From NCBI GenBank assembly GCA_964640655.1, contig CAZXFT010000008.1, positions 62,001 to 126,000 of the forward strand: 64,000 nt of DNA, given 5' to 3'. Below are positions 16,471 to 25,416 of the stretch, piece after piece. The notes under the pieces were generated by a model. That model saw nothing but the letters and a program-made list of their open reading frames with translations. It made no database searches and had not been told where the DNA came from. Numbering within the stretch: the stretch's first letter is position 1; every line of letters starts with the position of its first letter. The position numbers and the translations under genes were made by a program. The stretch comes from BJGO01 sp964640655 (lineage in GTDB: Bacteria > Bacteroidota > Bacteroidia > Chitinophagales > UBA10324).

Positions 16471-18378
16471 ATGAGAATTAATTCTATGGAAGAATACCAC
16501 TCTGCCTATGCCGAGAGTATTGCCCATCCGGAAATTTTCTGGGCACGTATTGCAGATACATTTGAATGGAAACGACACTGGCAGCAGGTTCGAAGTGGCA
16601 ACTATCATGAGGTGAATTATCAATGGTTCGCCGGAGCGCAACTAAATATTACCGAGAACTGTCTGGATCGTCATTTAAGCACACTCGGCGAACAAACAGC
16701 TTTTATTTGGGAACCCAACAATCCCAATGAAACAGCACGACACATCACTTACAATATACTACACGAAATGGTATGCCGCCTTGCAAACGGATTGCAGGCT
16801 ATGGGTGTGAAGAAAGGAGACCGTGTGTGTATATACATGCCTATGATTCCTGAATTGGCGGCAGCGATGTTGGCATGCGCGCGTATCGGTGCTATTCACT
16901 CGGTAGTCTTTGGTGGTTTTTCTGCCCAGGCCATTGCAGAGCGTGTCAATGATGCCAACTGTGCCTGGATGATTACCGCAGACGGTGTTTTTCGCGGAGA
17001 TAAAAAGTTGGTTTTAAAGTCAATTGTGGATGAAGCATTGCAACGCTGTGTTGGAATTAAAAAAGTACTTGTCTTTAACCACCGCCATTTTGATATTGAC
17101 ATGCAAACGGGAAGAGATGTATGGTGGAATGATGTGATTGCCAATCAAAGTTCGCAACATGTTGCTGTTGCCGTTGATGCTGAAGACCCTTTATTTATTC
17201 TTTATACCTCCGGTTCAACAGGAAAGCCCAAGGGTGTGTTACACAGCACGGCCGGTTATATGGTTTATGCTGCTTATACTTTTCAAAATGTATTTCAGTA
17301 CAACAGCGGCGAAATATACTGGTGCACTGCTGATATCGGTTGGATTACCGGACACAGTTACATGGTATATGGTCCATTATTATGTGGAGCAACAAGTGTG
17401 TTGTTTGAAGGGGTGCCTTCTTATCCCGACTGGGGTCGTTTATGGCAGGTAATTGATAAACATCAGGTGAACATTTTTTATACTGCACCTACAGCTATTC
17501 GCTCTTTCGAAGCACAGGGTCTGAGCTATTTTGAAGGAAAGTCGTTAACATCTTTGCGTGTATTAGGAAGTGTGGGAGAACCTATTAACGAAGAGGCATG
17601 GCATTGGTATTTTGAGCATGTAGGTAAAGGCCGCTGCCCTATTGTAGATACGTGGTGGCAGACTGAAACCGGAGGTATTATGATTTCACCACTGGCTGGC
17701 ATAACTCCTACGAAGCCTTCATTTGCAACGCTGCCGTTGCCGGGCATTGTTCCTGTTTTAGTTGATGCCAACGGTAACGAATTATCAGAAACTGCTGCAG
17801 AAGGAAATCTGTGTATCAAGCAATCGTGGCCGGGACAGGCACGCACAGTGTATGGCGATCATCAACGTTTTATTCAGACTTATTTCAGCAACTACAAGGG
17901 ATTGTATTTCACCGGTGATGGTTGCCGCCGTGATGCAGACGGTTATTACCGAATCACAGGCAGAGTGGATGATGTGATTAATGTATCGGGACACAGAATA
18001 GGTACCGCCGAAGTGGAAAATGCCATAGACGAGCACGAAAATATTTATGAATGCGCTGTTGTGGGAATTCCACATCACATCAAAGGACAATGCTTGTTTG
18101 CCTTTGTAGCCTGCAATCATTCCCCACAAAATGAATCTGTTTTACGTTCAGAAATCAATAAGATAGTAAGTGATAAGATTGGCTCCTTTGCCAAACCAGA
18201 ATATGTATGTGTGGTGAGTGGATTGCCTAAAACACGCAGCGGAAAAATAATGCGCCGCATCATCAGAAAAATTGCTGAAGGCGAACCAGATAAAATTGGT
18301 GACATAAGCACGCTGCTGAATCCTGAGGTGGTGGATGAGATTAAGGTTAAGGTTGCGGGAATGTTGAAGGTGATGTAA
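16471..18378 (+). CDS. acs: Acetyl-CoA synthetase (acetate-CoA ligase, AMP-forming)
   Basis: Activates acetate to acetyl-CoA through acetyl-AMP. The 635-residue protein has the P-loop YTSGSTGKPKGVLH, the segment WCTADIGWITGHSYMVYGPL, the nucleotide motif DTWWQTETGG, the hinge RVDDVINVSGHRIGTAEVE and the C-terminal TRSGKIMRR with catalytic Lys592, which in relatives is controlled by acetylation. The start is the ATG at 16471 (MRINSMEEYHSAYAES). The 14 extra residues from 16429 would overlap the opposite SCP2 start. The gene is convergent with aroE with only 4 bp between stops and no visible terminator. Confidence 0.96.
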   Translation: MRINSMEEYHSAYAESIAHPEIFWARIADTFEWKRHWQQVRSGNYHEVNYQWFAGAQLNITENCLDRHLSTLGEQTAFIWEPNNPNETARHITYNILHEMVCRLANGLQAMGVKKGDRVCIYMPMIPELAAAMLACARIGAIHSVVFGGFSAQAIAERVNDANCAWMITADGVFRGDKKLVLKSIVDEALQRCVGIKKVLVFNHRHFDIDMQTGRDVWWNDVIANQSSQHVAVAVDAEDPLFILYTSGSTGKPKGVLHSTAGYMVYAAYTFQNVFQYNSGEIYWCTADIGWITGHSYMVYGPLLCGATSVLFEGVPSYPDWGRLWQVIDKHQVNIFYTAPTAIRSFEAQGLSYFEGKSLTSLRVLGSVGEPINEEAWHWYFEHVGKGRCPIVDTWWQTETGGIMISPLAGITPTKPSFATLPLPGIVPVLVDANGNELSETAAEGNLCIKQSWPGQARTVYGDHQRFIQTYFSNYKGLYFTGDGCRRDADGYYRITGRVDDVINVSGHRIGTAEVENAIDEHENIYECAVVGIPHHIKGQCLFAFVACNHSPQNESVLRSEINKIVSDKIGSFAKPEYVCVVSGLPKTRSGKIMRRIIRKIAEGEPDKIGDISTLLNPEVVDEIKVKVAGMLKVM

Positions 18379-18382
18379 CGAT

Positions 18383-19132
18383 TTATATCAAACTTCCTTT
18401 CCATATTTCCCAAGAAGCTTCAGCCTGCGCAATCAGCATGTCATATCCATTAATCGCTTTGCAATTTCTTTCCTCAGCCAGTTGAAGGAATAATGTTTTT
18501 GTAGGATTGTAAATCAGGTCAATACAAATATGATTTAGAGATAAATATTGATGTGGAATTTCAGGTGTCTCACGAATATTCGGAAACATACCTAAGGGTG
18601 TACAGTTTATAACAAGTTGATGTTGCTTAATAATTTCCTTATTCAAGTCTGAGTATGATAAAGAAATTCCCTGTTGCAAATTCTTTCTTGAAACTACTTT
18701 GAAAGGAATTTTATTTTGATTTAAAACGTACTGCACTGCAGAACTGCTTCCTCCAGAACCTAATACCAAAGCGGCTTGTGTAAACAGCAAATCATTTTTG
18801 CGAAGTAATTCTTCAAAACCTATAACATCTGTATTGTAACCGTGCAATACACCATTTTCTATTGAAATGGTGTTCACCGTTTTTAACTCACCGGCTGCAC
18901 CATGCAGTTGATTCAGAATGGGAACTACACTTTGTTTGTAAGGCAGAGTAACATTCAGCCCACGTAAGTTGGTTGATGTTTTTATTAAAGATTCAAATTG
19001 TGAAATGTCTTCTAATTCAAAGCGATGATATACTGCATCGAGTTGCAGTTGCTTGAATTTGTTATTGAAATAATCCGGTGAAAAACTATGTGCGAGCGGT
19101 TTACCAATGATTCCAAAAACAAACCTGCTCAT
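18383..19132 (-). CDS. aroE: Shikimate dehydrogenase
   Basis: Reduces 3-dehydroshikimate to shikimate with NADPH in aromatic amino-acid synthesis. The 249-residue protein shows GIIGKPLAHSFSPDYFNNKF for substrate binding, NVTLPYKQSVVP with the catalytic Lys, GYNTDVIGF with the partner Asp, and the cofactor loop VLGSGGSSSAVQYVL. It ends with GYDMLIAQAEASWEIW, the usual C-terminal helix. It is the last gene of a TPR-ComA-aroE operon, 6 bp after the ComA-like gene. Confidence 0.95.
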   Translation of the reverse strand: MSRFVFGIIGKPLAHSFSPDYFNNKFKQLQLDAVYHRFELEDISQFESLIKTSTNLRGLNVTLPYKQSVVPILNQLHGAAGELKTVNTISIENGVLHGYNTDVIGFEELLRKNDLLFTQAALVLGSGGSSSAVQYVLNQNKIPFKVVSRKNLQQGISLSYSDLNKEIIKQHQLVINCTPLGMFPNIRETPEIPHQYLSLNHICIDLIYNPTKTLFLQLAEERNCKAINGYDMLIAQAEASWEIWKGSLI

Positions 19133-19138
19133 ACATCT

Positions 19139-19912
19139 TTAGGAACCTGAGGCGTTCAGAAAATGCATCAATGTATCGCCACGTAAACCCAGTCGAAGAG
19201 TTTCCAGGGGTATCACTTCGTTAGTGGCTATATTACCCAAATTAGCATTAGCTCCTAGAAGCTTAATGAAATAAACCTGTTGTGCTTTGTTGGGTGCTTC
19301 CCACAAAATATCTTCAGCAGCCACTTGCGTTAATATCTCTTCTACCAGTCCGTAACGAACTTCACCACTACCGCGATAAATACCCACATTACCACCTTCG
19401 CGAGCTTCAGCAATTACTTTCCATGCACCGGCACTGAGTTCAGTTTTCATCAACTCAATCCATTTGTATGGTGGAATAATTTTTTCAGCATCTTTCGAAC
19501 CAACTTCAGAGAGAACGGTAAGATGCCTGCTTAGTCTTTCAATATATCCGCATTTTTCATCATGCTTCATTTCCAGAGAACCGTCGCTCACTTCAGCATG
19601 AGTAATTCCATACTGTTCGAGATATCTTAAGTAATCATCAAGCATATTGCGCACAATGAAGCACTCAAGCAATGTACCACCTAAGTAAACGGGTATTCCT
19701 GCGCTTTGATAAATTGTTATTTTATCTTTCAAACGAGGTGTGATGGCTGAGGTACCAAAACCAAGCTTAACAATGTCAATATAATCGGACCCGGAGTCGA
19801 GCATATCCTCAACTTCACGAACGCTGAGGCCCTTGTCCATTACCATAGTTAATCCACTATTGCGTGGCTTACCTGTACGCTGTGGTAATTTGGGGAGATT
19901 GAAGTTGAGCAT
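19139..19912 (-). CDS. ComA-like (2R)-phospho-3-sulfolactate synthase family protein
   Basis: A 257-residue protein of the PF02679 family. The archaeal founder, ComA, adds sulfite to phosphoenolpyruvate to make phosphosulfolactate on the way to coenzyme M. Recognisable segments are SGLTMVMDKGLS, DYIDIVKLGFGTSAI, IPVYLGGTLLECF, HAEVSDGSLEM and LLGANANLGNIATNEVIPLETLRLGLRGDT, a TIM-barrel pattern. Coenzyme M is not expected in Bacteroidota, so the product here may feed another sulfonate, or the enzyme may have another substrate. The start at 19912 leaves 4 bp after the TPR gene; the longer reading from 19939 would overlap it. Confidence 0.82.
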   Translation of the reverse strand: MLNFNLPKLPQRTGKPRNSGLTMVMDKGLSVREVEDMLDSGSDYIDIVKLGFGTSAITPRLKDKITIYQSAGIPVYLGGTLLECFIVRNMLDDYLRYLEQYGITHAEVSDGSLEMKHDEKCGYIERLSRHLTVLSEVGSKDAEKIIPPYKWIELMKTELSAGAWKVIAEAREGGNVGIYRGSGEVRYGLVEEILTQVAAEDILWEAPNKAQQVYFIKLLGANANLGNIATNEVIPLETLRLGLRGDTLMHFLNASGS

Positions 19913-19916
19913 GTTT

Positions 19917-21338
19917 TTATTCAGAACGATAAATATCAATTAAATGCATTAGCGAGTTATCGTTGGTAATTTTTGGAATAAATTTATAGACAAGTTTAAA
20001 CTGTTCGGCATTTAAGTGCAAAGCATGTTCAAATAACAGAATAGCTTCATTATGTAAACCGAGTAAATAATTAGCAATTGCTTCGAAATAAATCATGTCA
20101 TCAAACTCTTTGTTTTCGATCCGTGCCATACTGATAATATCCAAAGCTAAATTGTAACTATCAGCCTGTAATGCAAATGCAGTTAACTGTTTGTATGATT
20201 TACGGCTGCGAGCCTGAGGATTCAATCCCAGCAAATGAACTATTGTTTGGCGAAGGGTGGTTTCATCTTTCATTTTTGCTGCAGCCTCCGCTAACGAAAT
20301 TAAGTAACTCACTTTATTCTCTTCAAACTGTAATGCCTTGCGATAAAAGTGAGCAGCATTTTCCCATTGCTTATCTCGCTTGTATGTTATTCCTATTCTG
20401 TAAAAAGCCTGATGAAACTTAGGGTCGCTATTGATGGCCTTGCGATAATGTGTACGCGCTTTAGCATAGTCCTTTAATTTTTCGTAGCACAGACCAATAG
20501 CATAATGCAACTCTTCGTATGGTTTGGAAATTTCAATGGCCTTTTTGTAATTATCTACTGCTTTGTGATATTGTTTAAGTTTGAAATAGGCATCACCGCA
20601 CTCACGATAGGCCAAATCATAATTCTCATTGATGGCAACAGCAAATTCATAAGCTTCAACACTACGCTCATACAAACCAAGGAAGTAATAGGCCGTGCCG
20701 AGGTTATGCCATGCTAAGTATGAATATGGATCGCGGTCTATCAACTTTTTGTGAAACTCCACGCTGTCTTCAAAAGCATCTGCCAGTTCCACACTGTACC
20801 ACATACGCGATAGCGCTTCAAAGTTTGCAGGGTTACGTGTCAGACATGATTTCAGACACTCATATACCTTATCGTACATACCCACATCTTCATAAACATC
20901 TGCTTTCTCTAACCACAATTCCTCAACCTCTGTTTCTTCTGCAAAGCTCATAGCACTGTCAATGATCTCCAGTGCTTTTTTATGTTCCGATCTGGATAAG
21001 TGAATGTCGGCGCGTAATAGGTAAATACCTAAATCTTTGGGCTCAAACATTTCAGCTTTGTCTAACAATTCAAATGCTTCTTTATGCTTGCGCTGTTGCA
21101 TCATAAAAGAAGCCTTCTTGGTAAGAAGCGTTGCAGAGAATGGATATACTTCAATGGCATAGTTAACCACTTCAAGAGCCTTGCTATAGTCGAGCTTCAT
21201 CTCATAATATTCCACAAGGTCTTCAAGGTCGTTGATATCGAAAAAAGCAGGTTGCCGCTTGTCCAGCATCTCTTCATATTTCGCTAATGTTTGCTCAATG
21301 TTATTCTGATAAAAGTCTTCGTTTTCGTCTTCAAACAT
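19917..21338 (-). CDS. Tetratricopeptide repeat protein
   Basis: A 473-residue, apparently cytosolic protein (no signal peptide) made almost wholly of TPR units; clear ones include AWHNLGTAYYFLGLYERSVEAYEFAVAI-type and AYRECGDAYFKLKQYHKAVDNYKKAI-type helix pairs between residues about 55 and 440. The acidic N-terminus (MFEDENEDFYQNN) precedes the repeats. It should be a protein-binding scaffold; the partner is unknown. It is the first gene of the operon with the ComA-like gene and aroE. A -7-like TACTTTTG lies at 21361-21368. Confidence 0.85.
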   Translation of the reverse strand: MFEDENEDFYQNNIEQTLAKYEEMLDKRQPAFFDINDLEDLVEYYEMKLDYSKALEVVNYAIEVYPFSATLLTKKASFMMQQRKHKEAFELLDKAEMFEPKDLGIYLLRADIHLSRSEHKKALEIIDSAMSFAEETEVEELWLEKADVYEDVGMYDKVYECLKSCLTRNPANFEALSRMWYSVELADAFEDSVEFHKKLIDRDPYSYLAWHNLGTAYYFLGLYERSVEAYEFAVAINENYDLAYRECGDAYFKLKQYHKAVDNYKKAIEISKPYEELHYAIGLCYEKLKDYAKARTHYRKAINSDPKFHQAFYRIGITYKRDKQWENAAHFYRKALQFEENKVSYLISLAEAAAKMKDETTLRQTIVHLLGLNPQARSRKSYKQLTAFALQADSYNLALDIISMARIENKEFDDMIYFEAIANYLLGLHNEAILLFEHALHLNAEQFKLVYKFIPKITNDNSLMHLIDIYRSE

Positions 21339-21360
21339 TTTCAGGTGATTTTATCTATTT

Positions 21361-21368
21361 CAAAAGTA
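21361..21368 (-). promoter_or_regulatory. Possible -7 promoter element (TACTTTTG) for the TPR-ComA-aroE operon
   Basis: On the minus strand a perfect TAnnTTTG lies 23 bp before the TPR start codon. A -33 TTG at the usual spacing is not evident. Confidence 0.4.
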
Positions 21369-21430
21369 CAAATTATTAATGCTGTTCCTTTTATCATTCC
21401 GTTAATTTGCCGCCAAATAGCTGATTACTA

Positions 21431-24400
21431 ATGAGAAAAAATATTTTTTTACTGTTTCTGGTGCAAAGTCTTGTATGGAATACACAGGCTCAGAACGTAT
21501 ATTGGCAGCAGCAGGTTGACTACAAAATTGAGGTGCGTCTTGATGATGTCAATCATATGCTCAGAGGAAATGTGGAGATAACCTATCATAACCAATCTCC
21601 TAACGAACTAAAGGAACTTTACTTACATCTGTGGCCGAATGCTTACGCAAGCAGAAAGACAGTCTTTAATCAGGAATTGTTAAAACATGGTGATACTAAA
21701 TTCCATTTTGCCGAGGAGTCGCAGTATGGTTATATAGACAGTTTAAATATGGTTATGATAAAACCGGGAGTACAAATCGAGGAACGCAGTATAACGCTTA
21801 CCTACCCCAATCCGAACTCGCGCGATGTGGCTTTAATTTATTTGGCCCAACCAGTAAAAAGCGGCGAAACATTTATACTGAAAACTTCTTTCCGTGAAAA
21901 GTTACCATACTCTTTTTCACGCGGCGGACATTATGCTCAGTCATATCAAATAACTCAATGGTTTCCAAAAATGGCTATGTACGATAAAGACGGCTGGCAT
22001 CCGCACCACTACACGGAACAAAGTGAGTATTACGACAACTTTGGTAATTACGATGTGCAGATTACGTTACCATCAAATTATATTGTTGCTGCCACAGGTA
22101 ATCTGAATACACCCTCAGAAATGGAATGGTTGCAAAGTTTGATTGGTAAGGACAGAGAGCCTGCTGATGATATTCCATCTGCAAATACATTTAAAACACT
22201 GAACTATTCACACAAGAACGTGCATGACTTTGCATGGTTCGCCGATAAAGAATATATAGTTAATAAAAGCAGCGTCATACTTCCTAACAGCAATCGTAAC
22301 GTGGACACTTGGGTGTTTTTCTTACCCGAACATAAAGAGGTGTGGAAGAATGCTGCCAAGATGGTTGATTCATCACTATACTACTACTCACTTTGGGTTG
22401 GCGATTATTTGTATTCGCAAGCCACTGCCGTAGATGGTCATCTGCTTGCAGGAGGCGGAATGGAGTACCCCACTATCACCATTATTGCCGGTAATTATAC
22501 AACAGAAAAAGGTTTGGAAAGTGTAATAGCACACGAAGTTGGACATAACTGGTTTCAGGGTATGCTTGGTTTTAATGAAAGCGATTTCCCTTGGCTCGAC
22601 GAAGGGTTTAACACCTACTATCAAAACCGATACATGGCTTTACGCTATCCGAAGATTCAAAGCACCGATACACCTAAGAAGCGATCTCTACTTTTTTCGC
22701 TTAATATGGAAGAGGGAGACAGTTTCGGTGATGCAACAATGTTGACTTATATGCACCGTCGACACGACGATCAATCTGTTTGTATGTCTGCCAATGACTT
22801 TACACAACTCAACTATGGTCTGATGGTCTATATGAAAGCGCCATTTGCAATCAAGTATCTAGAAGAATATATAGGTGTTAAGGATTTTGATAAATCTATG
22901 CAGCTACTATTTACTCAATGGAAATTAAAACATCCTCAGCCAACAGATGTACATCAAGCCTTTAAGGAAACAGTACCACAGGATCTGGATTGGTTCTTTA
23001 ATACAGTTATCTGCAGCCGACAAAAGATGGATTATAAAGTATTAAGCGCTCGCGATACCGTTCTGATTGGTGGAAAGAGTTTTTACAAGGTTGTTGTTAA
23101 GAATTCAGAAAAAAACAAAATACCATTCTCACTGAGCAGTATGAACGAAGACCAAATACTGCAAACAAGGTGGTATGGTGGGTTCTCCGGCAAAAACACC
23201 GTATTGTTTCCATACAGTTCCTTCGGACTATTAGGTATAGATGCAGGTTACCAATCCATTGAATATAAAAGACAGAACAACTATATACGTATGCGCGGCA
23301 TGTGTCGAAAAACCGAACCATTTCAGGTGAAACTGCTAGGCGGTATTGAAAACCCAAGGCATAGTTCTTTATATATAGCTCCCGCAATTGGTTTTAATAA
23401 TTACAATAAAATGATGTACGGTGTTCTGTTTCACAATGGAATATTTCCCATCAAGAATTTTGAATGGCAAATCATACCACTTTACTCACAAGCGAGTGGT
23501 AACATCAACGGATTCGCAAGGCTGAACACCCATTTATTTCCAAAAGAAAACAGCATCAATGTCACAAAAATCAACTTCAACATCACCGCTACACGTTTTG
23601 CATTTGCGTTGCGCAGCGATGATACAAACACCAATTACTTTGATGAACTGCGAAGGATGCAATCGTCATTATCATTTTATTTTAAGACTGATTTGCCTTA
23701 TAAAATAAAAAGACTCACAGCCCGGTATATTCTTATGTCAGGCAAGGCATACAGCTACTCATATGATACATCGATTAACAAACTTACGAACTTCAATCCC
23801 GGATATTTTCACACCCACTATATTCAACTAGTTTACGAATATTCCAATAATAGAATACTCAATCCTTATTCAGTGAAAGTGGTTAACGAATCTGGTTATT
23901 CGGCTGACTTCAGACAATGGTACTTTTCAAGAATGACTGCTGAGTTTAATTATCGTGTTAATTACAATACTAAGAAAGGACTTGATATACGTTTATTCGG
24001 TGGCTATGACCCTATGAATGTTCAGCCATTATTTCTCGCTGCAGGAAATGGCAGCAATGATTATACGGCAGACCATTACTTTATGGGACGATTTGAAAGA
24101 GATGGATTACTTGCTCACCAGATAAGCAATAATGGTGGTATGCTAAAATTCAACACCAATGCTTTTTCAGGCAGATTGGGTGAAGGATATGATGCTATAG
24201 CAATTAACCTTAAGAGCAGTTTACCGGTACCCTTATTATTTCTATTTGCTGATGCAGGTCTATACAATTCACTATACTCGAATCTTTACGGATATACGAC
24301 TCTACTTTATGATGCAGGGATAGGACTCAGAATCATCCCCGATGTATTTGAAATATATCTACCGATTATCGCTTCATCCGATATCCGAAACAACATCTTT

Positions 24401-24499
24401 ACACAACCAACTTACAACATCTGGTACAGGCGAATTCTCTTTACTCTGGAATTACAAAGGCTGGATCCATTTCGTTGGGTAAGAAATTTTTCGATGTAG
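21431..24499 (+). CDS. M1 family zinc metallopeptidase with long C-terminal beta-rich extension
   Basis: An exported 1022-residue peptidase. After the signal peptide (ending NTQAQ) comes the M1 N-terminal beta domain, the substrate motif GGGMEYPT (a variant of GAMEN), and the zinc site HEVGHNW (His368, Glu369, His372) with Glu391 in WLDEGFNTYY. All zinc ligands are present, so it should be active as an aminopeptidase-like enzyme. The M1 part ends near residue 545. The remaining 480 residues alternate polar and aromatic strands (for example QWYFSRMTAEFNYRVNYNTK and IWYRRILFTLEL), consistent with an outer-membrane barrel-like domain; this is inference. It is divergent from the TPR operon. Confidence 0.88.
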   Translation: MRKNIFLLFLVQSLVWNTQAQNVYWQQQVDYKIEVRLDDVNHMLRGNVEITYHNQSPNELKELYLHLWPNAYASRKTVFNQELLKHGDTKFHFAEESQYGYIDSLNMVMIKPGVQIEERSITLTYPNPNSRDVALIYLAQPVKSGETFILKTSFREKLPYSFSRGGHYAQSYQITQWFPKMAMYDKDGWHPHHYTEQSEYYDNFGNYDVQITLPSNYIVAATGNLNTPSEMEWLQSLIGKDREPADDIPSANTFKTLNYSHKNVHDFAWFADKEYIVNKSSVILPNSNRNVDTWVFFLPEHKEVWKNAAKMVDSSLYYYSLWVGDYLYSQATAVDGHLLAGGGMEYPTITIIAGNYTTEKGLESVIAHEVGHNWFQGMLGFNESDFPWLDEGFNTYYQNRYMALRYPKIQSTDTPKKRSLLFSLNMEEGDSFGDATMLTYMHRRHDDQSVCMSANDFTQLNYGLMVYMKAPFAIKYLEEYIGVKDFDKSMQLLFTQWKLKHPQPTDVHQAFKETVPQDLDWFFNTVICSRQKMDYKVLSARDTVLIGGKSFYKVVVKNSEKNKIPFSLSSMNEDQILQTRWYGGFSGKNTVLFPYSSFGLLGIDAGYQSIEYKRQNNYIRMRGMCRKTEPFQVKLLGGIENPRHSSLYIAPAIGFNNYNKMMYGVLFHNGIFPIKNFEWQIIPLYSQASGNINGFARLNTHLFPKENSINVTKINFNITATRFAFALRSDDTNTNYFDELRRMQSSLSFYFKTDLPYKIKRLTARYILMSGKAYSYSYDTSINKLTNFNPGYFHTHYIQLVYEYSNNRILNPYSVKVVNESGYSADFRQWYFSRMTAEFNYRVNYNTKKGLDIRLFGGYDPMNVQPLFLAAGNGSNDYTADHYFMGRFERDGLLAHQISNNGGMLKFNTNAFSGRLGEGYDAIAINLKSSLPVPLLFLFADAGLYNSLYSNLYGYTTLLYDAGIGLRIIPDVFEIYLPIIASSDIRNNIFTQPTYNIWYRRILFTLELQRLDPFRWVRNFSM

Positions 24500-24535
24500 T
24501 AACAACTAATCGTTATAACTGATATTCTTGCATAT

Positions 24536-24919
24536 ATGAAGGTAACGCTGTTCATCATAATACTCATTACATCATGTTCATTTGTCTTTGCTCAAAAAAG
24601 TCCTGATTGCTTGAAATCATTGCGCACGGGTACTTTTATCTATCCGAAATATGGTAATGAAGTCATTATTAAACGCACAAAAACCAAACAGATAGAATCC
24701 TACGATAATGGTAAATCAAAAATATATATGTCTATTGAGTGGCCTGCTGACGACCAATATGTTTTAACTTTTGTAAAAATCAAAAGCGAAGACAAAGGCG
24801 ATATGAAAGGTCATAAACTTTATGTCAGTATTATATCTTGCGACAACGGTACCTATCAATACCATTGTAAGTCTGATATCTATGGAGACTCGGACAGTTC
24901 CATTCAAAAAATAAAATAG
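24536..24919 (+). CDS. Small exported protein, unknown function
   Basis: A 127-residue protein with a clear signal peptide (MKVTLFIIILITSCSFVFAQ) and a compact beta-rich body beginning CLKSLRTGTFIYPKYGNEVIIKRTKTKQIE. Short Bacteroidota secreted proteins with a similar Cys-x-x-x-x-x-TGxF start are common but uncharacterised. Three further cysteines may form disulfides. It follows the M1 peptidase gene by 36 bp on the same strand. Its stop codon is directly adjacent to the stop of the convergent EVE gene. Confidence 0.65.
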   Translation: MKVTLFIIILITSCSFVFAQKSPDCLKSLRTGTFIYPKYGNEVIIKRTKTKQIESYDNGKSKIYMSIEWPADDQYVLTFVKIKSEDKGDMKGHKLYVSIISCDNGTYQYHCKSDIYGDSDSSIQKIK

Positions 24920-25330
24920 CTATATCTCTCCAGCCATACTTAGTATGGCTTTCCATTCTTTATCAGAAACTGGCATGACACTCAGTCTGCCGTTTCGCAC
25001 CAGTCCAAATTCCTTTAAATCTTTGTTTTCCTTAATCTGACTTAATGATACTGCTTGATTCAAGGCACGTGTTGCTTTTACTTCTATGCAACTCCAATCT
25101 CCTCCAGTAGCAGTCGGATCAGGCATAGCTTCTTTATTTACAGTACAAAGTGCAACAATTGCCATGTCGGCGTTGCTGTGATATAACAAAAGTTCATCAC
25201 CTTTCTTCATTGCTCGCATGTTGTTGCGGGCCTGATAGTTTCTAACTCCGGTCCATAAAGTGGTTTTATCTTTCTGCATTTCGGTCCATCCGTACTCTTC
25301 AGGGTCGGATTTGATTAGCCATTTGCTCAT
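24920..25330 (-). CDS. EVE (PUA-like) domain protein
   Basis: A 136-residue single-domain protein of the EVE family, a PUA-related fold that in relatives (thymocyte nuclear protein 1) binds modified bases in nucleic acids. The typical motifs are WLIKSDPEEYGW at the start, TTLWTGVRNYQARNNMRAMKKGDELLLYHS in the middle and PVSDKEWKAIL at the end. The ligand and biological role are unknown. It is downstream of rpsA on the same strand but separated from it by a strong terminator. Confidence 0.9.
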   Translation of the reverse strand: MSKWLIKSDPEEYGWTEMQKDKTTLWTGVRNYQARNNMRAMKKGDELLLYHSNADMAIVALCTVNKEAMPDPTATGGDWSCIEVKATRALNQAVSLSQIKENKDLKEFGLVRNGRLSVMPVSDKEWKAILSMAGEI

Positions 25331-25353
25331 TGTTTATATTGTTATGTATAGTT

Positions 25354-25388
25354 TAAAAAAAAAGCGGCGCTGATTATTGCGCCGCTTT
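25354..25388 (-). terminator. Intrinsic terminator after rpsA
   Basis: Arms AAAGCGGCGC (25361-25370) and GCGCCGCTTT (25379-25388), 8-nt loop, followed in the minus direction by a run of nine T. It lies 28 bp after the rpsA stop. Confidence 0.9.
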
Positions 25389-25416
25389 GTGTTTTAATTC
25401 AGATACTAAATAGATA

